Shown piece by piece: positions 28,498 to 36,610 of a DNA stretch of 53,264 nucleotides. A program made the translations under genes and the position numbers. The DNA is from Bacteroidales bacterium. Lineage in GTDB: Bacteria; Bacteroidota; Bacteroidia; Bacteroidales; UBA7960. Position 1 is the first letter of the stretch. Each line of letters begins with the position of its first letter. The notes under the pieces were generated by a model. The model ran no database searches. It saw only the letters and a program-made list of their open reading frames with translations, and was not told where the DNA came from. The stretch is taken from the NCBI GenBank assembly GCA_007131245.1, contig SLQX01000018.1:1-53264 (forward strand), given 5' to 3'.

Positions 28498-29919
28498 ATG
28501 ATAAAAAAACACCTTTTTTTTTCCCTGTTACTGGCCGCAGTTTTACTATGTGCCTGCACAGCCTGCGAAGACAGTAAAACAGTTGTTGTTGTGAACATCG
28601 AAAATGCAGATTTTGATGAGGCAGAAATCTTTTACATGAAAGATTTCATCAACTATAATCGCCAAACCTATACCGTGAATGCAGAGGAGGAATCCTTCCG
28701 GTTTGAAATGGAAATAGAACATCCCGTAACAGCTTACCTCAGCCTGGGAAATCAACAACTGCCTTTATTTTTGAACCACGACGCCAGCCTCACTGTCTAT
28801 GCTGACATGGAACAATGGCAGGAAACCCTCGGTTTTTCAGGCAGTCTGAAAGATGAAAACCGTTTTATGGCGGCATTCAGAGATCAGGTTGAGCCTAAAT
28901 ATAATCAACGGCAAATGATTGATTATTTCAGGGATGCTTCTCCCGAGGAGTTTGCTGAATTTGGGGCAGAGATGGTCCGTGAGGCCACAAACCTGCTGGA
29001 AGAAGAGCGTTTTTCCACCAGTGAAACGTTCAACAATTACTTCCTTACAGAAATCCATTACCAGATGTTCAGCAACCTGCTGAACTATCCGGTTTATCAC
29101 CAGTATTTCAACCAGGCTGAGACAACCCCTAAGCTACCAGACGATTATTATAGCTTCCTGGGACAAGCCGCTGACTTCCAGGACGAAAAGCTTTTCACAA
29201 GCAGTTATACAAGTTTTTTGACCGAGTATCTGAGGCACATGATCGGTCAGGAAAGAGAAACTATTCCTGAAGGCATGTCGGATTTTGAAAAAAATATGTG
29301 GATGGCTGAAGAACTTTTGGAAGGCAAAACCCTGGATTTTGCCAGGGCATCCCTGATAAATTATCAGCTGAACCACGGAGATTTTGAGACTGCCAGTGAG
29401 GCTTACCATGAATTTTCACAGTTAAGCACCCATCCGGATTTAACAGATTTGTTGGAAGAGACCTATGAGAGTGCTCTGAAGGTATCTCCCGGGAGTGAGG
29501 CTCCTGCCTTTACCCTTTCTGATATGGAAGGGAGCGAAGTATCGTTGTCCGATTTCAGGGGACAGGTTGTATACCTTGATTTTTGGGCAAGCTGGTGCGG
29601 CCCTTGCATGCGGGAAGTACCCTATGCCAAAGAGTTAAAAAAGCGTTTTCAAGAACACAACGACCTGGTTTTTCTTTACATATCAGTGGATGAGGATGAG
29701 GAAGCCTGGCGCAACACGGTGGAAAATCACGAAATACAAGGAGTTCATTTGAATGTAAACGGGATGCGCCATGAAGTTCCGAACAGTTACAATGTCAGGG
29801 GAGTACCTACCTTCTTCCTTATTGACAGGGATGGCTTTATCCTGGATAACAACCCCAGCAGACCTTCGGGTGCATCCATAGATAATGAACTGAAACAGGC
29901 ACTGGGACTTGAAGTGTAA
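28498..29919 (+). CDS. TlpA-family thioredoxin-like lipoprotein
   Basis: 473 residues. MIKKHLFFSLLLAAVLLCACTAC carries a lipobox, so the protein is likely membrane-anchored and faces the periplasm. Residues 30-330 form an uncharacterised helical/beta region with a DUF4369-like beginning. From about 335 there is a thioredoxin fold (APAFTLSDMEGSEVSLSDF) with active-site WASWCGPCMREVP and the cis-Pro loop VRGVPTFFLID. It is expected to reduce or exchange disulfides outside the cytoplasm; the client is unknown. It lies 27 bp after the MFS gene and 24 bp before the FISUMP gene, suggesting a three-gene operon. Confidence 0.93.
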   Translation: MIKKHLFFSLLLAAVLLCACTACEDSKTVVVVNIENADFDEAEIFYMKDFINYNRQTYTVNAEEESFRFEMEIEHPVTAYLSLGNQQLPLFLNHDASLTVYADMEQWQETLGFSGSLKDENRFMAAFRDQVEPKYNQRQMIDYFRDASPEEFAEFGAEMVREATNLLEEERFSTSETFNNYFLTEIHYQMFSNLLNYPVYHQYFNQAETTPKLPDDYYSFLGQAADFQDEKLFTSSYTSFLTEYLRHMIGQERETIPEGMSDFEKNMWMAEELLEGKTLDFARASLINYQLNHGDFETASEAYHEFSQLSTHPDLTDLLEETYESALKVSPGSEAPAFTLSDMEGSEVSLSDFRGQVVYLDFWASWCGPCMREVPYAKELKKRFQEHNDLVFLYISVDEDEEAWRNTVENHEIQGVHLNVNGMRHEVPNSYNVRGVPTFFLIDRDGFILDNNPSRPSGASIDNELKQALGLEV

Positions 29920-29943
29920 CCTTTTTTACTAAAATCATAAATC

Positions 29944-30444
29944 ATGGAACCTCAATGCAACTTTCAACTTGAACTGGGCGGCAGAAAATACAAAACAACC
30001 CGAATCGGTAATTTGTTGTGGATGGCAGAAAACCTTTCGCTGCTGGTAAAAGAGAGTTGGTTTTATGATGACAATGCCATACATGGTGAAAAGTATGGCC
30101 GTCTTTACACCTGGAAAGCGGCCATGGATGCTTGCCCTGAGGGATGGCGATTGCCTTCCAAAACAGATTGGGAGCAAATGGTTGAACACCTGGGTGGTCA
30201 TATTACAGCCTTTAACAACCTTACCCCGGGCGGCACTTCTGGTTTCAACGCTCTTTTTGCCGGTTACAGAAATTTAGACGGATTGTTTCTTAGCCTGGGA
30301 AGAGCAGCCGATTTCTGGACCTCCACCGAAGCTGGGAAGGCCAATGCCCACCTGTTTTATATGATTCACAAAAAAGAAACCGTTTTCAATATCATCGATG
30401 ACAAAAGGTGTGGCTTTTCAGTGCGCTATGTGAAAAGCTTTTAA
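29944..30444 (+). CDS. FISUMP-domain protein without signal peptide
   Basis: 166 residues made almost wholly of the Fibrobacter succinogenes major paralogous domain (TIGR02145 type): IGNLLWMAENLS, YGRLYTWKAAMDACPEGWRLPSKTDWEQM, GYRN, FWTSTEA and the end GFSVRYVK. Such domains usually sit in exported lipoproteins; this one starts MEPQCNFQLELGG without a leader, so it may stay in the cytoplasm. It follows the TlpA lipoprotein by 24 bp. Molecular role unknown. Confidence 0.9.
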   Translation: MEPQCNFQLELGGRKYKTTRIGNLLWMAENLSLLVKESWFYDDNAIHGEKYGRLYTWKAAMDACPEGWRLPSKTDWEQMVEHLGGHITAFNNLTPGGTSGFNALFAGYRNLDGLFLSLGRAADFWTSTEAGKANAHLFYMIHKKETVFNIIDDKRCGFSVRYVKSF

Positions 30445-30548
30445 CGCACCCATGCATCTGTTTTTACAAACACTTAAGCCTATTTCATCACATCCTGCCC
30501 CTTCTAATAAACGAGTATTCATTTTTATGTTGGGATTTGAAATCATTT

Positions 30549-30567
30549 ATCGTATTTTTGCGCTGAT
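30549..30567 (+). promoter_or_regulatory. -7 box and candidate ArsR operator before the arsF-like gene
   Basis: ATCGTATTTTTGCGCTGAT contains the -7 box TATTTTTG (30553-30560) and is 16/18 identical to the palindromic motif at 32040-32057. It lies about 50 bp before the ATG. A repressor bound here would cover the polymerase site. A TTTG occurs at 30536-30539, closer than usual. Confidence 0.6.
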
Positions 30568-30612
30568 TAATTAAGAAAAAAATATTCAATATCAGTAAAA
30601 AAACACAAAATC

Positions 30613-31056
30613 ATGAAAAAACCATTTATTACATTTTTAGCATTATGCATGCTTTTTTTAGCGCTGCCAGCCACCGAGAATCATGTGGAAGCCTCCAGCC
30701 AGGGAGCAGAGGAGGTGGATGAGAAAGTAGTTGAAGTATACTATTTTCATCGCAACCGCAGATGCGGACCTTGCAGAAGGATAGAAAATTTTACAAAAAA
30801 AACCATGGAAACCTTCTTTCAAGAAGAAATGGAAACCGGCACGGTGGTTTTTCATATCATGAATGTTCAGCAGGATGAAAATCAGGAGGTAGCTAAAAAA
30901 TTCAATGCTGTGAGCACCGCCCTGCATATCAATACCATCAATGGCCAAGAGGAAGAATCCACGAATCTAACCCGTTTTGCGTACCGCAACGTTAGAAATG
31001 AGGAAGGATTTTTAACAGGTCTTAAAGATCATGTAACCAGCGCACTAAACGACTAA
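30613..31056 (+). CDS. arsF-like: ArsF-like periplasmic thioredoxin-fold protein
   Basis: 147 residues with a signal peptide ending near HVEASSQ. The core VEVYYFHRNRRCGPCRRIENF holds a CGPC redox pair and matches the family annotated as nitrophenyl compound nitroreductase subunit ArsF. LTRFAYRNVRNEEGFLTGLKD is also typical of its C-terminal half. In Shewanella-type arsEFG systems ArsE and ArsF support reduction of nitroaryl arsenicals while ArsG exports the product; whether this homologue does so is inference. It is the first gene of a six-gene same-strand cluster, behind a promoter with a candidate ArsR operator. A 150-bp gap with a hairpin separates it from the DUF1573 gene. Confidence 0.8.
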   Translation: MKKPFITFLALCMLFLALPATENHVEASSQGAEEVDEKVVEVYYFHRNRRCGPCRRIENFTKKTMETFFQEEMETGTVVFHIMNVQQDENQEVAKKFNAVSTALHINTINGQEEESTNLTRFAYRNVRNEEGFLTGLKDHVTSALND

Positions 31057-31126
31057 CTGCTCTGGCCTGATTATTGCATTTCATATTATTGCTGATTTTT
31101 TTCTGCGATTCTATTACTTAGAAGGT

Positions 31127-31161
31127 CTTTCTGCTATTTTTTCAAAAAAGCTTGCAGAAAG
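31127..31161 (+). other. hairpin between arsF-like and DUF1573 genes
   Basis: CTTTCTGC (31127-31134) is complementary to GCAGAAAG (31154-31161), and TTTTTT to AAAAAA inside it. No T-run follows, so it is more likely an mRNA-processing or stability element than a terminator. Confidence 0.5.
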
Positions 31162-31208
31162 GGCAGCAAAAGCAAATCCGGAACGTTTACAATTAAAATA
31201 TCATTATT

Positions 31209-31667
31209 ATGAAATCTACAACAGGTCTTATTATTTTGGCAATAAGCATCATGTTTACGGCCAGTCAAACTGCATTCTCGCAAGAAAAAGAGCATGCTAC
31301 ATTGAAATTTGAAAAAGAAGCAGAGCAACTGGGCACTATCTACACAGATGAACTGGAACCTGTGGAGATGGAAATTGAATTCACCAACCAGGGGAAGGAG
31401 CCACTGGTCATTTCCCACGTCAGGGGTTGCTGTGGCACGCGTATTAAAGATTGGACGAAAAAACCCATTATGGAAGGAGAAACCGGTACAATAAAGATAG
31501 AATTCAGGCTCGCACCCCGCCCTCATAATATCCGCCGCACCGTAAGTGTTGTCTCCAATGATCCGGACGGTATGAAAGTTTTCAGGATACGGGGAGAAGT
31601 AGCCGAACGCTCTGATGAACCATTTGGAGCTAATCACCAGGGTGCGATGGCCCCAAAAGCAGATTAA
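31209..31667 (+). CDS. DUF1573 domain protein in the ars-like cluster
   Basis: 152 residues with signal peptide MKSTTGLIILAISIMFTASQTAFS. The DUF1573 immunoglobulin-like fold is recognisable from LKFEKEAEQLGTIY, VEMEIEFTNQGKEPLVISHV, GETGTIKIEF and RTVSVVSND. The usual SCGCT site is here RGCCGTRI, with two adjacent Cys. The protein should be periplasmic or cell-surface. Its position between arsF-like and arsR genes suggests a role tied to the cluster, perhaps metalloid or disulfide handling; that is inference. Confidence 0.88.
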   Translation: MKSTTGLIILAISIMFTASQTAFSQEKEHATLKFEKEAEQLGTIYTDELEPVEMEIEFTNQGKEPLVISHVRGCCGTRIKDWTKKPIMEGETGTIKIEFRLAPRPHNIRRTVSVVSNDPDGMKVFRIRGEVAERSDEPFGANHQGAMAPKAD

Positions 31668-31710
31668 CCCTTTTGCAAATATTGCCATTTACGCTACATT
31701 CACACTAATA

Positions 31711-32019
31711 ATGAACAGCACAGTAATTCAGAAACCCACCTATTCACAGGAAGACATACAACTGGCCAAATACATTAAAGCCCTGGCTCATCCTGCACGC
31801 ATTGCTATTATGAAACTGCTTACCCACCGTGATACCTGCATTTGCAATGATATTGTACAGGAGTTGCCCCTTGCCCAGTCCACCGTTTCACAACACCTTA
31901 AAGAACTCAAATCAGCCGGGCTTATCCAGGGAAACATTACTCCGCCAAGGGTAAAATACTGCATCAACCGGGATAACTGGAGCCAGGCAAAAACTTTAAT
32001 TGAAAAATTTCTGCAATAG
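31711..32019 (+). CDS. arsR: ArsR/SmtB-family metalloid-responsive repressor
   Basis: 102 residues from ATG 31711 (MNSTVIQKPTYSQ); the track's upstream start would overlap the DUF1573 gene by 53 bp. The winged helix-turn-helix is clear: YIKALAHPARIAIMKLL, then TCICNDIVQELPLAQSTVSQHLKELKSAGLI with a Cys-x-Cys in the place where ArsR uses ELCVC to bind As(III), then the wing GNITPPRVKYCI. Family members leave DNA when metalloid binds. It probably represses the two promoters that share the 18-bp motif, one ahead of arsF-like and one just after its own gene. Confidence 0.93.
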   Translation: MNSTVIQKPTYSQEDIQLAKYIKALAHPARIAIMKLLTHRDTCICNDIVQELPLAQSTVSQHLKELKSAGLIQGNITPPRVKYCINRDNWSQAKTLIEKFLQ

Positions 32020-32020
32020 G

Positions 32021-32057
32021 TTTGGTATTTAAGACAATCATCGTAATTTTGCGATGA
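32021..32057 (+). promoter_or_regulatory. promoter with overlapping palindromic ArsR operator candidate
   Basis: TTTG (32021-32024), 19-bp spacer, TAATTTTG (32044-32051) is a textbook Bacteroidota promoter. The -7 box lies in the centre of TCATCG-TAATTTTG-CGATGA, a perfect 6-bp inverted repeat. The 18 bases at 32040-32057 match 16/18 with 30549-30566. It would drive arsE, arsG and the permease separately from arsF. Confidence 0.72.
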
Positions 32058-32080
32058 ATGTTTACACCAAATACTACATT

Positions 32081-32323
32081 ATGGAAATTAAAGTACTGGG
32101 AACCGGATGCGCTTCCTGCAAAACCCTGGAAAAAACAACCCGTGAACTGGTTGAAGAATTAAAACTCACCGCTTCTGTTGTCAAAGAAGAGGACATCATG
32201 AACATTATGGCTTATGGTGTGATGCGCACGCCTGGGTTGGTAGTGGATGAAAAAGTTGTGCTCAGCGGAAGAGTTCCATCCAAAAATGAATTAAAAGAAA
32301 TTCTGCAAAAGTCAGCAGGCTAA
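32081..32323 (+). CDS. arsE-like: CxxC mini-thioredoxin, ArsE-like (TM0996/MTH895 family)
   Basis: 80 residues from ATG 32081 (MEIKVLGTGCASCKTLEKT). The upstream ATG used by the track overlaps the operator, so the internal start is preferred. It has the redox motif CASC near residue 10, a cis-Pro turn in GVMRTPGLVVDEKVV, and the typical end GRVPSKNELKEIL. It is a cytoplasmic thiol-redox carrier expected to exchange electrons with a membrane partner such as the CcdA-like protein encoded next. In arsEFG clusters this family is named ArsE. Confidence 0.9.
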   Translation: MEIKVLGTGCASCKTLEKTTRELVEELKLTASVVKEEDIMNIMAYGVMRTPGLVVDEKVVLSGRVPSKNELKEILQKSAG

Positions 32324-32417
32324 ATCCTTGTTCAATAATAAAGCTGGCCTGCAACAGGAGTCATCATGGCAGCTACTCCTGTTGTAAGCCAAGGCATTAC
32401 ATTTCAACTTTACATGC

Positions 32418-33125
32418 ATGGAGTATTTGTACGAATTACTGGACGGCAGCAATGCCCCCATAATATCGGCTTTTATATTGGGGATTATGACAGCCATCAG
32501 CCCTTGCCCCCTTGCTACCAATATCACAGCCACTGCTTATATAAGTAAAGACCTGAGCAACAAGCATAGTATTTTTTACAACGGTCTTTATTACACCCTG
32601 GGCAGAATTATCAGCTACACTTTACTGGGCATTATCATTTTTTTCGGAGCAAGCAGCTTTGAAATGGGCGATTGGTTTTCAACCTACGGAGAGCTGATGG
32701 TAGGGCCTTTATTAATTATCATTGGTATATTTATGCTTGATGTCATCCGAATAAGTTTGCCCTGGGGTCAAGGAGGAGGTCTTACAGAGCGCCTGGCAGG
32801 CAAAACCAAAAAAGGGAGTTCATGGGGAGCATTATTGCTTGGGATGGTCTTTGCCCTTGCGTTTTGTCCATATAGCGGAGTGCTCTATTTTGGCATGCTC
32901 ATACCCCTGACTGTAGCCAACACCCAGGGTCTTATTCTGCCACCCGTCTTTGCCCTGGCCACAGGTTTACCCGTTATAATAATTGCCTGGCTCCTGGCAT
33001 TTAGTTTAAAAGGAGTGGGCAGCTTTTACAATAAGCTACGAACTTTTGAATATTGGTTTCGCAGAGTAGTTGCGGTTATTTTTATACTGGTGGGTGGGTA
33101 CTACATCGTCACTGTTTATTTTTAA
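32418..33125 (+). CDS. arsG-like: ArsG-like CcdA-type membrane protein
   Basis: 235 residues with six or so membrane helices. Two conserved Cys-Pro sites in membrane segments, GIMTAISPCPLATN and ALAFCPYSGVLYFG, match the paired cysteines of the CcdA/DsbD family; this branch is annotated as the ArsG aromatic aminobenzylarsenical efflux family. Either export of a reduced organoarsenical or relay of reducing power to periplasmic ArsF and DUF1573 proteins would fit. It follows arsE by 94 bp and precedes the permease by 33 bp. Confidence 0.85.
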   Translation: MEYLYELLDGSNAPIISAFILGIMTAISPCPLATNITATAYISKDLSNKHSIFYNGLYYTLGRIISYTLLGIIIFFGASSFEMGDWFSTYGELMVGPLLIIIGIFMLDVIRISLPWGQGGGLTERLAGKTKKGSSWGALLLGMVFALAFCPYSGVLYFGMLIPLTVANTQGLILPPVFALATGLPVIIIAWLLAFSLKGVGSFYNKLRTFEYWFRRVVAVIFILVGGYYIVTVYF

Positions 33126-33158
33126 TACATTTTACACCACACTTTTAACACATTCTAC

Positions 33159-34457
33159 ATGGAAACCAAAAAGGAGTTGAAAATTTTATTCTGGCTTGTA
33201 GCCTTTTTTCTATTTGCATACTTTCTTCCCGTTGAAAAGGAAACTTTCATGGGAGCCATTTACGAAGGACTTTTCCTTGTAAAATGGTATGCCCGGGAAC
33301 ATGTGTTGCTTTGTCTTATACCTGCCTTTTTCATTGCAGGGGTGATCGCCGTTTTTGTAAGCCAGGGTGCAGTCATCAAATATTTTGGAGCCCAGGCCAC
33401 CAAATGGAAATCATACCTGGTTGCATCGGTGTCAGGAACCATTCTGGCCGTTTGCTCATGTACCATTTTGCCTTTGTTTTCGGGTATTCACAAAAGGGGC
33501 GCAGGCCTTGGGCCTGCCATTGCATTTCTTTACTCCGGACCGGCCATCAACATACTTGCTATTATACTCACAGCACGAATCCTGGGGTTTGAGCTAGGGA
33601 TAGCCCGCATTATCGGGGCTGTTGTGTTTGCCATTATAATCGGCCTGCTCATGGCCTTTTTCTTCCGCAAAGAAGAAAAAGAAAGGGCAGAAGAGGCCAT
33701 GAATTTCCCATCTCCACCGGAGTCAAGACCCATGTGGCAAACATCTTTCCACTTTTTCGTGTTGGTTTTTATTCTCATTTTTGCAAACTGGGGCAAACCT
33801 GATGTGGAAGAGGGTTTCTGGTTCTGGCTTTGGAGTAATAAGTGGACCATAACCGCTATTTTTGGTATCCTGTTTACCGGGTCCTTGCTCTTTATCCTTA
33901 AACTTAAGAAACTGTATGTGGGTCTATCGGTTGCAGGAGTTATTGCCACTGCCATAATCTTTCCGGGCAACCCGCTGGCACCCTTTGTTGTGGCCTTTAT
34001 AGCCCTGAGCATCATCACCGGGTTAACACCGGGAGAACCCAGGGAGTGGCTGTGGTCAACATGGGGGTTTACCAAGCAGATTGTGCCCTTGTTGTTTGCC
34101 GGTGTAATGGTGGCTGGTTTTCTACTGGGTTCACCAGAAAGTGGCGAAGGGATTATCCCAAACCAGTGGGTGGCATCTCTGGTGGGGGGAAATTCGGTCA
34201 CGGCCAACCTGTTCGCTTCTGTTTTTGGAGCATTCATGTATTTTGCCACCCTCACAGAAGTACCCATTATTCAAGGGCTACTTAGCAGCGGAATGGGTAA
34301 AGGACCTGCCCTGGCGCTATTACTTGCCGGACCAGCACTTTCACTACCAAATATGTTGGTGATACACAGCGTTATAGGCACCAAAAAAACAGCTGTTTTT
34401 ATTTCCTTGGTGGTGGTAATGGCCACCATTAGCGGATTGATTTACGGAGCCATTTAA
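33159..34457 (+). CDS. COG0701 (DUF318/ArsP-like) permease
   Basis: 432 residues, about 10 membrane helices, inner membrane. Hallmarks are AVCSCTILPLFSGIHKRGAGLGPA with the Cys pair in a membrane segment, FLYSGPAINILAIILTA, and the mirrored second half FATLTEVPIIQGLLSSGMGKGPALALLLAGPALSLPN. Members export trivalent organoarsenicals (ArsP) or metals. It is the last gene of the cluster and fits the efflux step. A bidirectional terminator follows. A large antisense ORF (33530-34267 minus) is a shadow. Confidence 0.88.
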   Translation: METKKELKILFWLVAFFLFAYFLPVEKETFMGAIYEGLFLVKWYAREHVLLCLIPAFFIAGVIAVFVSQGAVIKYFGAQATKWKSYLVASVSGTILAVCSCTILPLFSGIHKRGAGLGPAIAFLYSGPAINILAIILTARILGFELGIARIIGAVVFAIIIGLLMAFFFRKEEKERAEEAMNFPSPPESRPMWQTSFHFFVLVFILIFANWGKPDVEEGFWFWLWSNKWTITAIFGILFTGSLLFILKLKKLYVGLSVAGVIATAIIFPGNPLAPFVVAFIALSIITGLTPGEPREWLWSTWGFTKQIVPLLFAGVMVAGFLLGSPESGEGIIPNQWVASLVGGNSVTANLFASVFGAFMYFATLTEVPIIQGLLSSGMGKGPALALLLAGPALSLPNMLVIHSVIGTKKTAVFISLVVVMATISGLIYGAI

Positions 34458-34477
34458 AAGATTTAAGCGAACAAAAA

Positions 34478-34511
34478 AAATACCCGGCCATCTTGTCAGC
34501 CGGATATTTTT
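34478..34511 (+). terminator. bidirectional terminator between permease and mscS
   Basis: AAATAC-CCGGC (34478-34488) pairs with GCCGG-ATATTT (34499-34509) with one C-A mismatch and a 10-nt loop. A T-run follows on the plus strand and an A-run (34472-34480) precedes it, so it can end transcripts from both convergent operons. Confidence 0.75.
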
Positions 34512-34580
34512 GGATATCTGTAGCAATTTAGATCTTACAGTAAGGTGAGATGGCTAATCAGAAGAGACATTGAGAAATGT

Positions 34581-35516
34581 CTACTGTTCCTTTTTATCAA
34601 TACGGTGGTCATTCAAGTCAAGCTTTAACGGATTGATAGCTTCACCCCAATAAACCGTAGTATGTGGGAATGGAATTTCAATGTTACGAAGATCGAAAGC
34701 CTCTTTAAGTCTTTTCCGATATTCACGTCCTACACCCCACTGCCGTATGGGTTTGGTTTTGATGCGGGCTTTGATAACAAGGGCACTGTTGCCAAACTCA
34801 TTCAAACCAAAAACCTCGATGGGCTCAACAATTTCGTCCTTAAACTGTGGGTCTTCCATAAGCTCATCCCCCACCTGTTTCATCACATCCATTACTTTTT
34901 GGGTATCCTCCTTATAAGCCACACCAATATCAAAAACCATGGCCGACCAGTCTTTGGTCATATTGGACAAAGTATTGATCTTTCCGTTTTGGACAATATG
35001 CACCGTGCCTGCAAAATCCCTTAATGTGATGGTACGCAGCTCAATCTTTTCCACAAGACCGCCAGTACCGTTAATAATAGCCACATCACCTGTACGCACC
35101 TGGTCTTCAAGAATAATGAAGAACCCGGAAATAAAATCTCTCACCAGCTCCTGGGCTCCAAATCCAATGGCAAGTCCGATGATGCCTGCACTGGCAAGCA
35201 ATGGACCAATAGCAACACCCAGCTTCTGCATCACCATCATTATAAAAAGCGCCCACAAAACAATCTTTACAAGACCTCGGGTAATACCGGTAATGGTATT
35301 AATACGCTTGGTGGTTTCTTCAATATCCTTACCTCCCTGCTTATCAGCCCGGTGAATCAATGAGGATTTGAGTTTCCTGAATGAAACATTGATCACTTTA
35401 AAAGCTAGAATAAACAAAATAATGACAATAACAAGCCCGGGTAAATCGGATAAAAGCCAGCTTTTTAAACCTTGGCCCAATCCAATTAAAAACTGTTGGT
35501 TAAAAATGTTTTCCAT
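34581..35516 (-). CDS. mscS: small-conductance mechanosensitive channel (MscS)
   Basis: 311 residues from ATG 35516 (MENIFNQQFLIGL); the track's start lies six codons upstream. Three membrane helices are visible (VIVIILFILAF, VLWALFIMMVM, LLASAGIIGLAIGFGAQELV), the third being the Gly/Ala-rich pore helix. The beta domain follows with FIILEDQVRTGDVAIINGTGGLVEKIELRTITLRDFAG, a standard MscS signature. It releases solutes on hypo-osmotic shock. The cold-shock-domain gene is 55 bp upstream on the same strand and may share a transcript. Confidence 0.96.
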   Translation of the reverse strand: MENIFNQQFLIGLGQGLKSWLLSDLPGLVIVIILFILAFKVINVSFRKLKSSLIHRADKQGGKDIEETTKRINTITGITRGLVKIVLWALFIMMVMQKLGVAIGPLLASAGIIGLAIGFGAQELVRDFISGFFIILEDQVRTGDVAIINGTGGLVEKIELRTITLRDFAGTVHIVQNGKINTLSNMTKDWSAMVFDIGVAYKEDTQKVMDVMKQVGDELMEDPQFKDEIVEPIEVFGLNEFGNSALVIKARIKTKPIRQWGVGREYRKRLKEAFDLRNIEIPFPHTTVYWGEAINPLKLDLNDHRIDKKEQ

Positions 35517-35571
35517 AACCTGATATGTTATCAATTAAAAAGTAATAAACCCCAAAACCCCGGGGATTGTT

Positions 35572-36027
35572 TTACGCTGAAAGATTTACATTTACAGCAT
35601 TATACCCCCTTGGCCCCTGCTCTACCTCAAATGTCACCTTATTACCTTTTGTAATAGGCCCTGAGGCATTATTAATATGAACAAATATGCTTTCCCCGGT
35701 TTTGTCATCCTGGATAAACCCAAAGCCTTTCGCGTCATTAAAAAAAGTAATAACACCGTTTCTGATAAGATCTGTATCATCAAGTTTTTCCTGTTTGGGC
35801 ACGCCATATTGTATGTCTTCTACCTTAACCTCCTCCTTCTCAGATGGATCCGGCGGGGTAGAAACAATATTGCCAAATTCATCGGTATAGGCAATCATGT
35901 CATCAAAACTTTTTCCCTTATCAGAAGTGGCCTGCCGGGCCTCTTTCTTTTTCTGCTTCTCAAGTTTCTTTTTTTGTTTTTTCTTTTCGTTTTCTTTTTT
36001 GTTAAATGTTTGTTGTGATCTTCCCAT
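35572..36027 (-). CDS. cold-shock-domain protein with Lys/Glu-rich N-terminal extension
   Basis: 151 residues. The first 40 are strongly basic and probably helical (KKENEKKKQKKKLEKQKKK), a 45-residue acidic linker follows, and residues 85-150 form a cold-shock domain with both RNA-binding motifs, KGFGFIQDD (RNP1) and IFVHINN (RNP2). It should bind single-stranded RNA or DNA; the tail may add non-specific binding. Plain Csp proteins are about 65-70 residues, so this is the long Bacteroidota form. The leader of about 100 nt or more could take part in cold induction, which the sequence does not prove. Confidence 0.93.
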   Translation of the reverse strand: MGRSQQTFNKKENEKKKQKKKLEKQKKKEARQATSDKGKSFDDMIAYTDEFGNIVSTPPDPSEKEEVKVEDIQYGVPKQEKLDDTDLIRNGVITFFNDAKGFGFIQDDKTGESIFVHINNASGPITKGNKVTFEVEQGPRGYNAVNVNLSA

Positions 36028-36610
36028 AGTGTAAGTTAGTTGTTCTTAAATGATAGTAAGTTAGTGAAACACCGGTATCCTTGCTGTTCTCTAAGGTCCC
36101 AATGCAATGCGCGAAATCTAATGCATTCTCATGCAGAAGTGTTGGTATATAAAGTAATCGTAAAAAATTTTGCAACAGGGATAAGCTTTTCGCCTTCGTT
36201 TTCCACAATCTGAAACATTGCAAGTTGCATTATTACAGTAGAGATCAAAGATATAGCAGATGAGTCAGTTTTTCAAAACCAAAACGATTTTTGGTGATTT
36301 GTAAAAAGTTCATGCAAATCATTGCATTCCAAGTCTGTCATACTAATCACCCCAATTACGATCCAAAATATATTTGGAGATAGGTGTCTGATAAACAACT
36401 TAGAACATTTTTGACGAAGCCTTAAATTTATTCATCAAAAGTAAGCAATTATCAGGACACAGCATGGATAATTTAAATGTTTTTTGCGCTGACATCTTGT
36501 TTAGGCCCCAAATGTAAAGGGTTAAGAACAGCCTGGAATCACGCTGAAACACCACTCTAGAAGTGAGCCTAAATACCCTGCAGTTTTTTAAAAGCATCAG
36601 TAATTGCCTG
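36028..36610. other. intergenic, about 580 bp, no gene seen
   Basis: It separates the cold-shock gene from the end of the transglutaminase pair. On the minus strand TTG ... TACTTTAT near 36145-36170 is a weak promoter candidate for the cold-shock gene. The two short ORFs listed have no domain. No clear terminator is seen for the upstream operon. Confidence 0.45.

Noticed and set aside
33530-34267. 245-residue minus-strand ORF
   Set aside because: It is antisense to the COG0701 permease, whose helices and motifs are clear; the antisense product is low in structure and Thr/Pro/Lys-rich.
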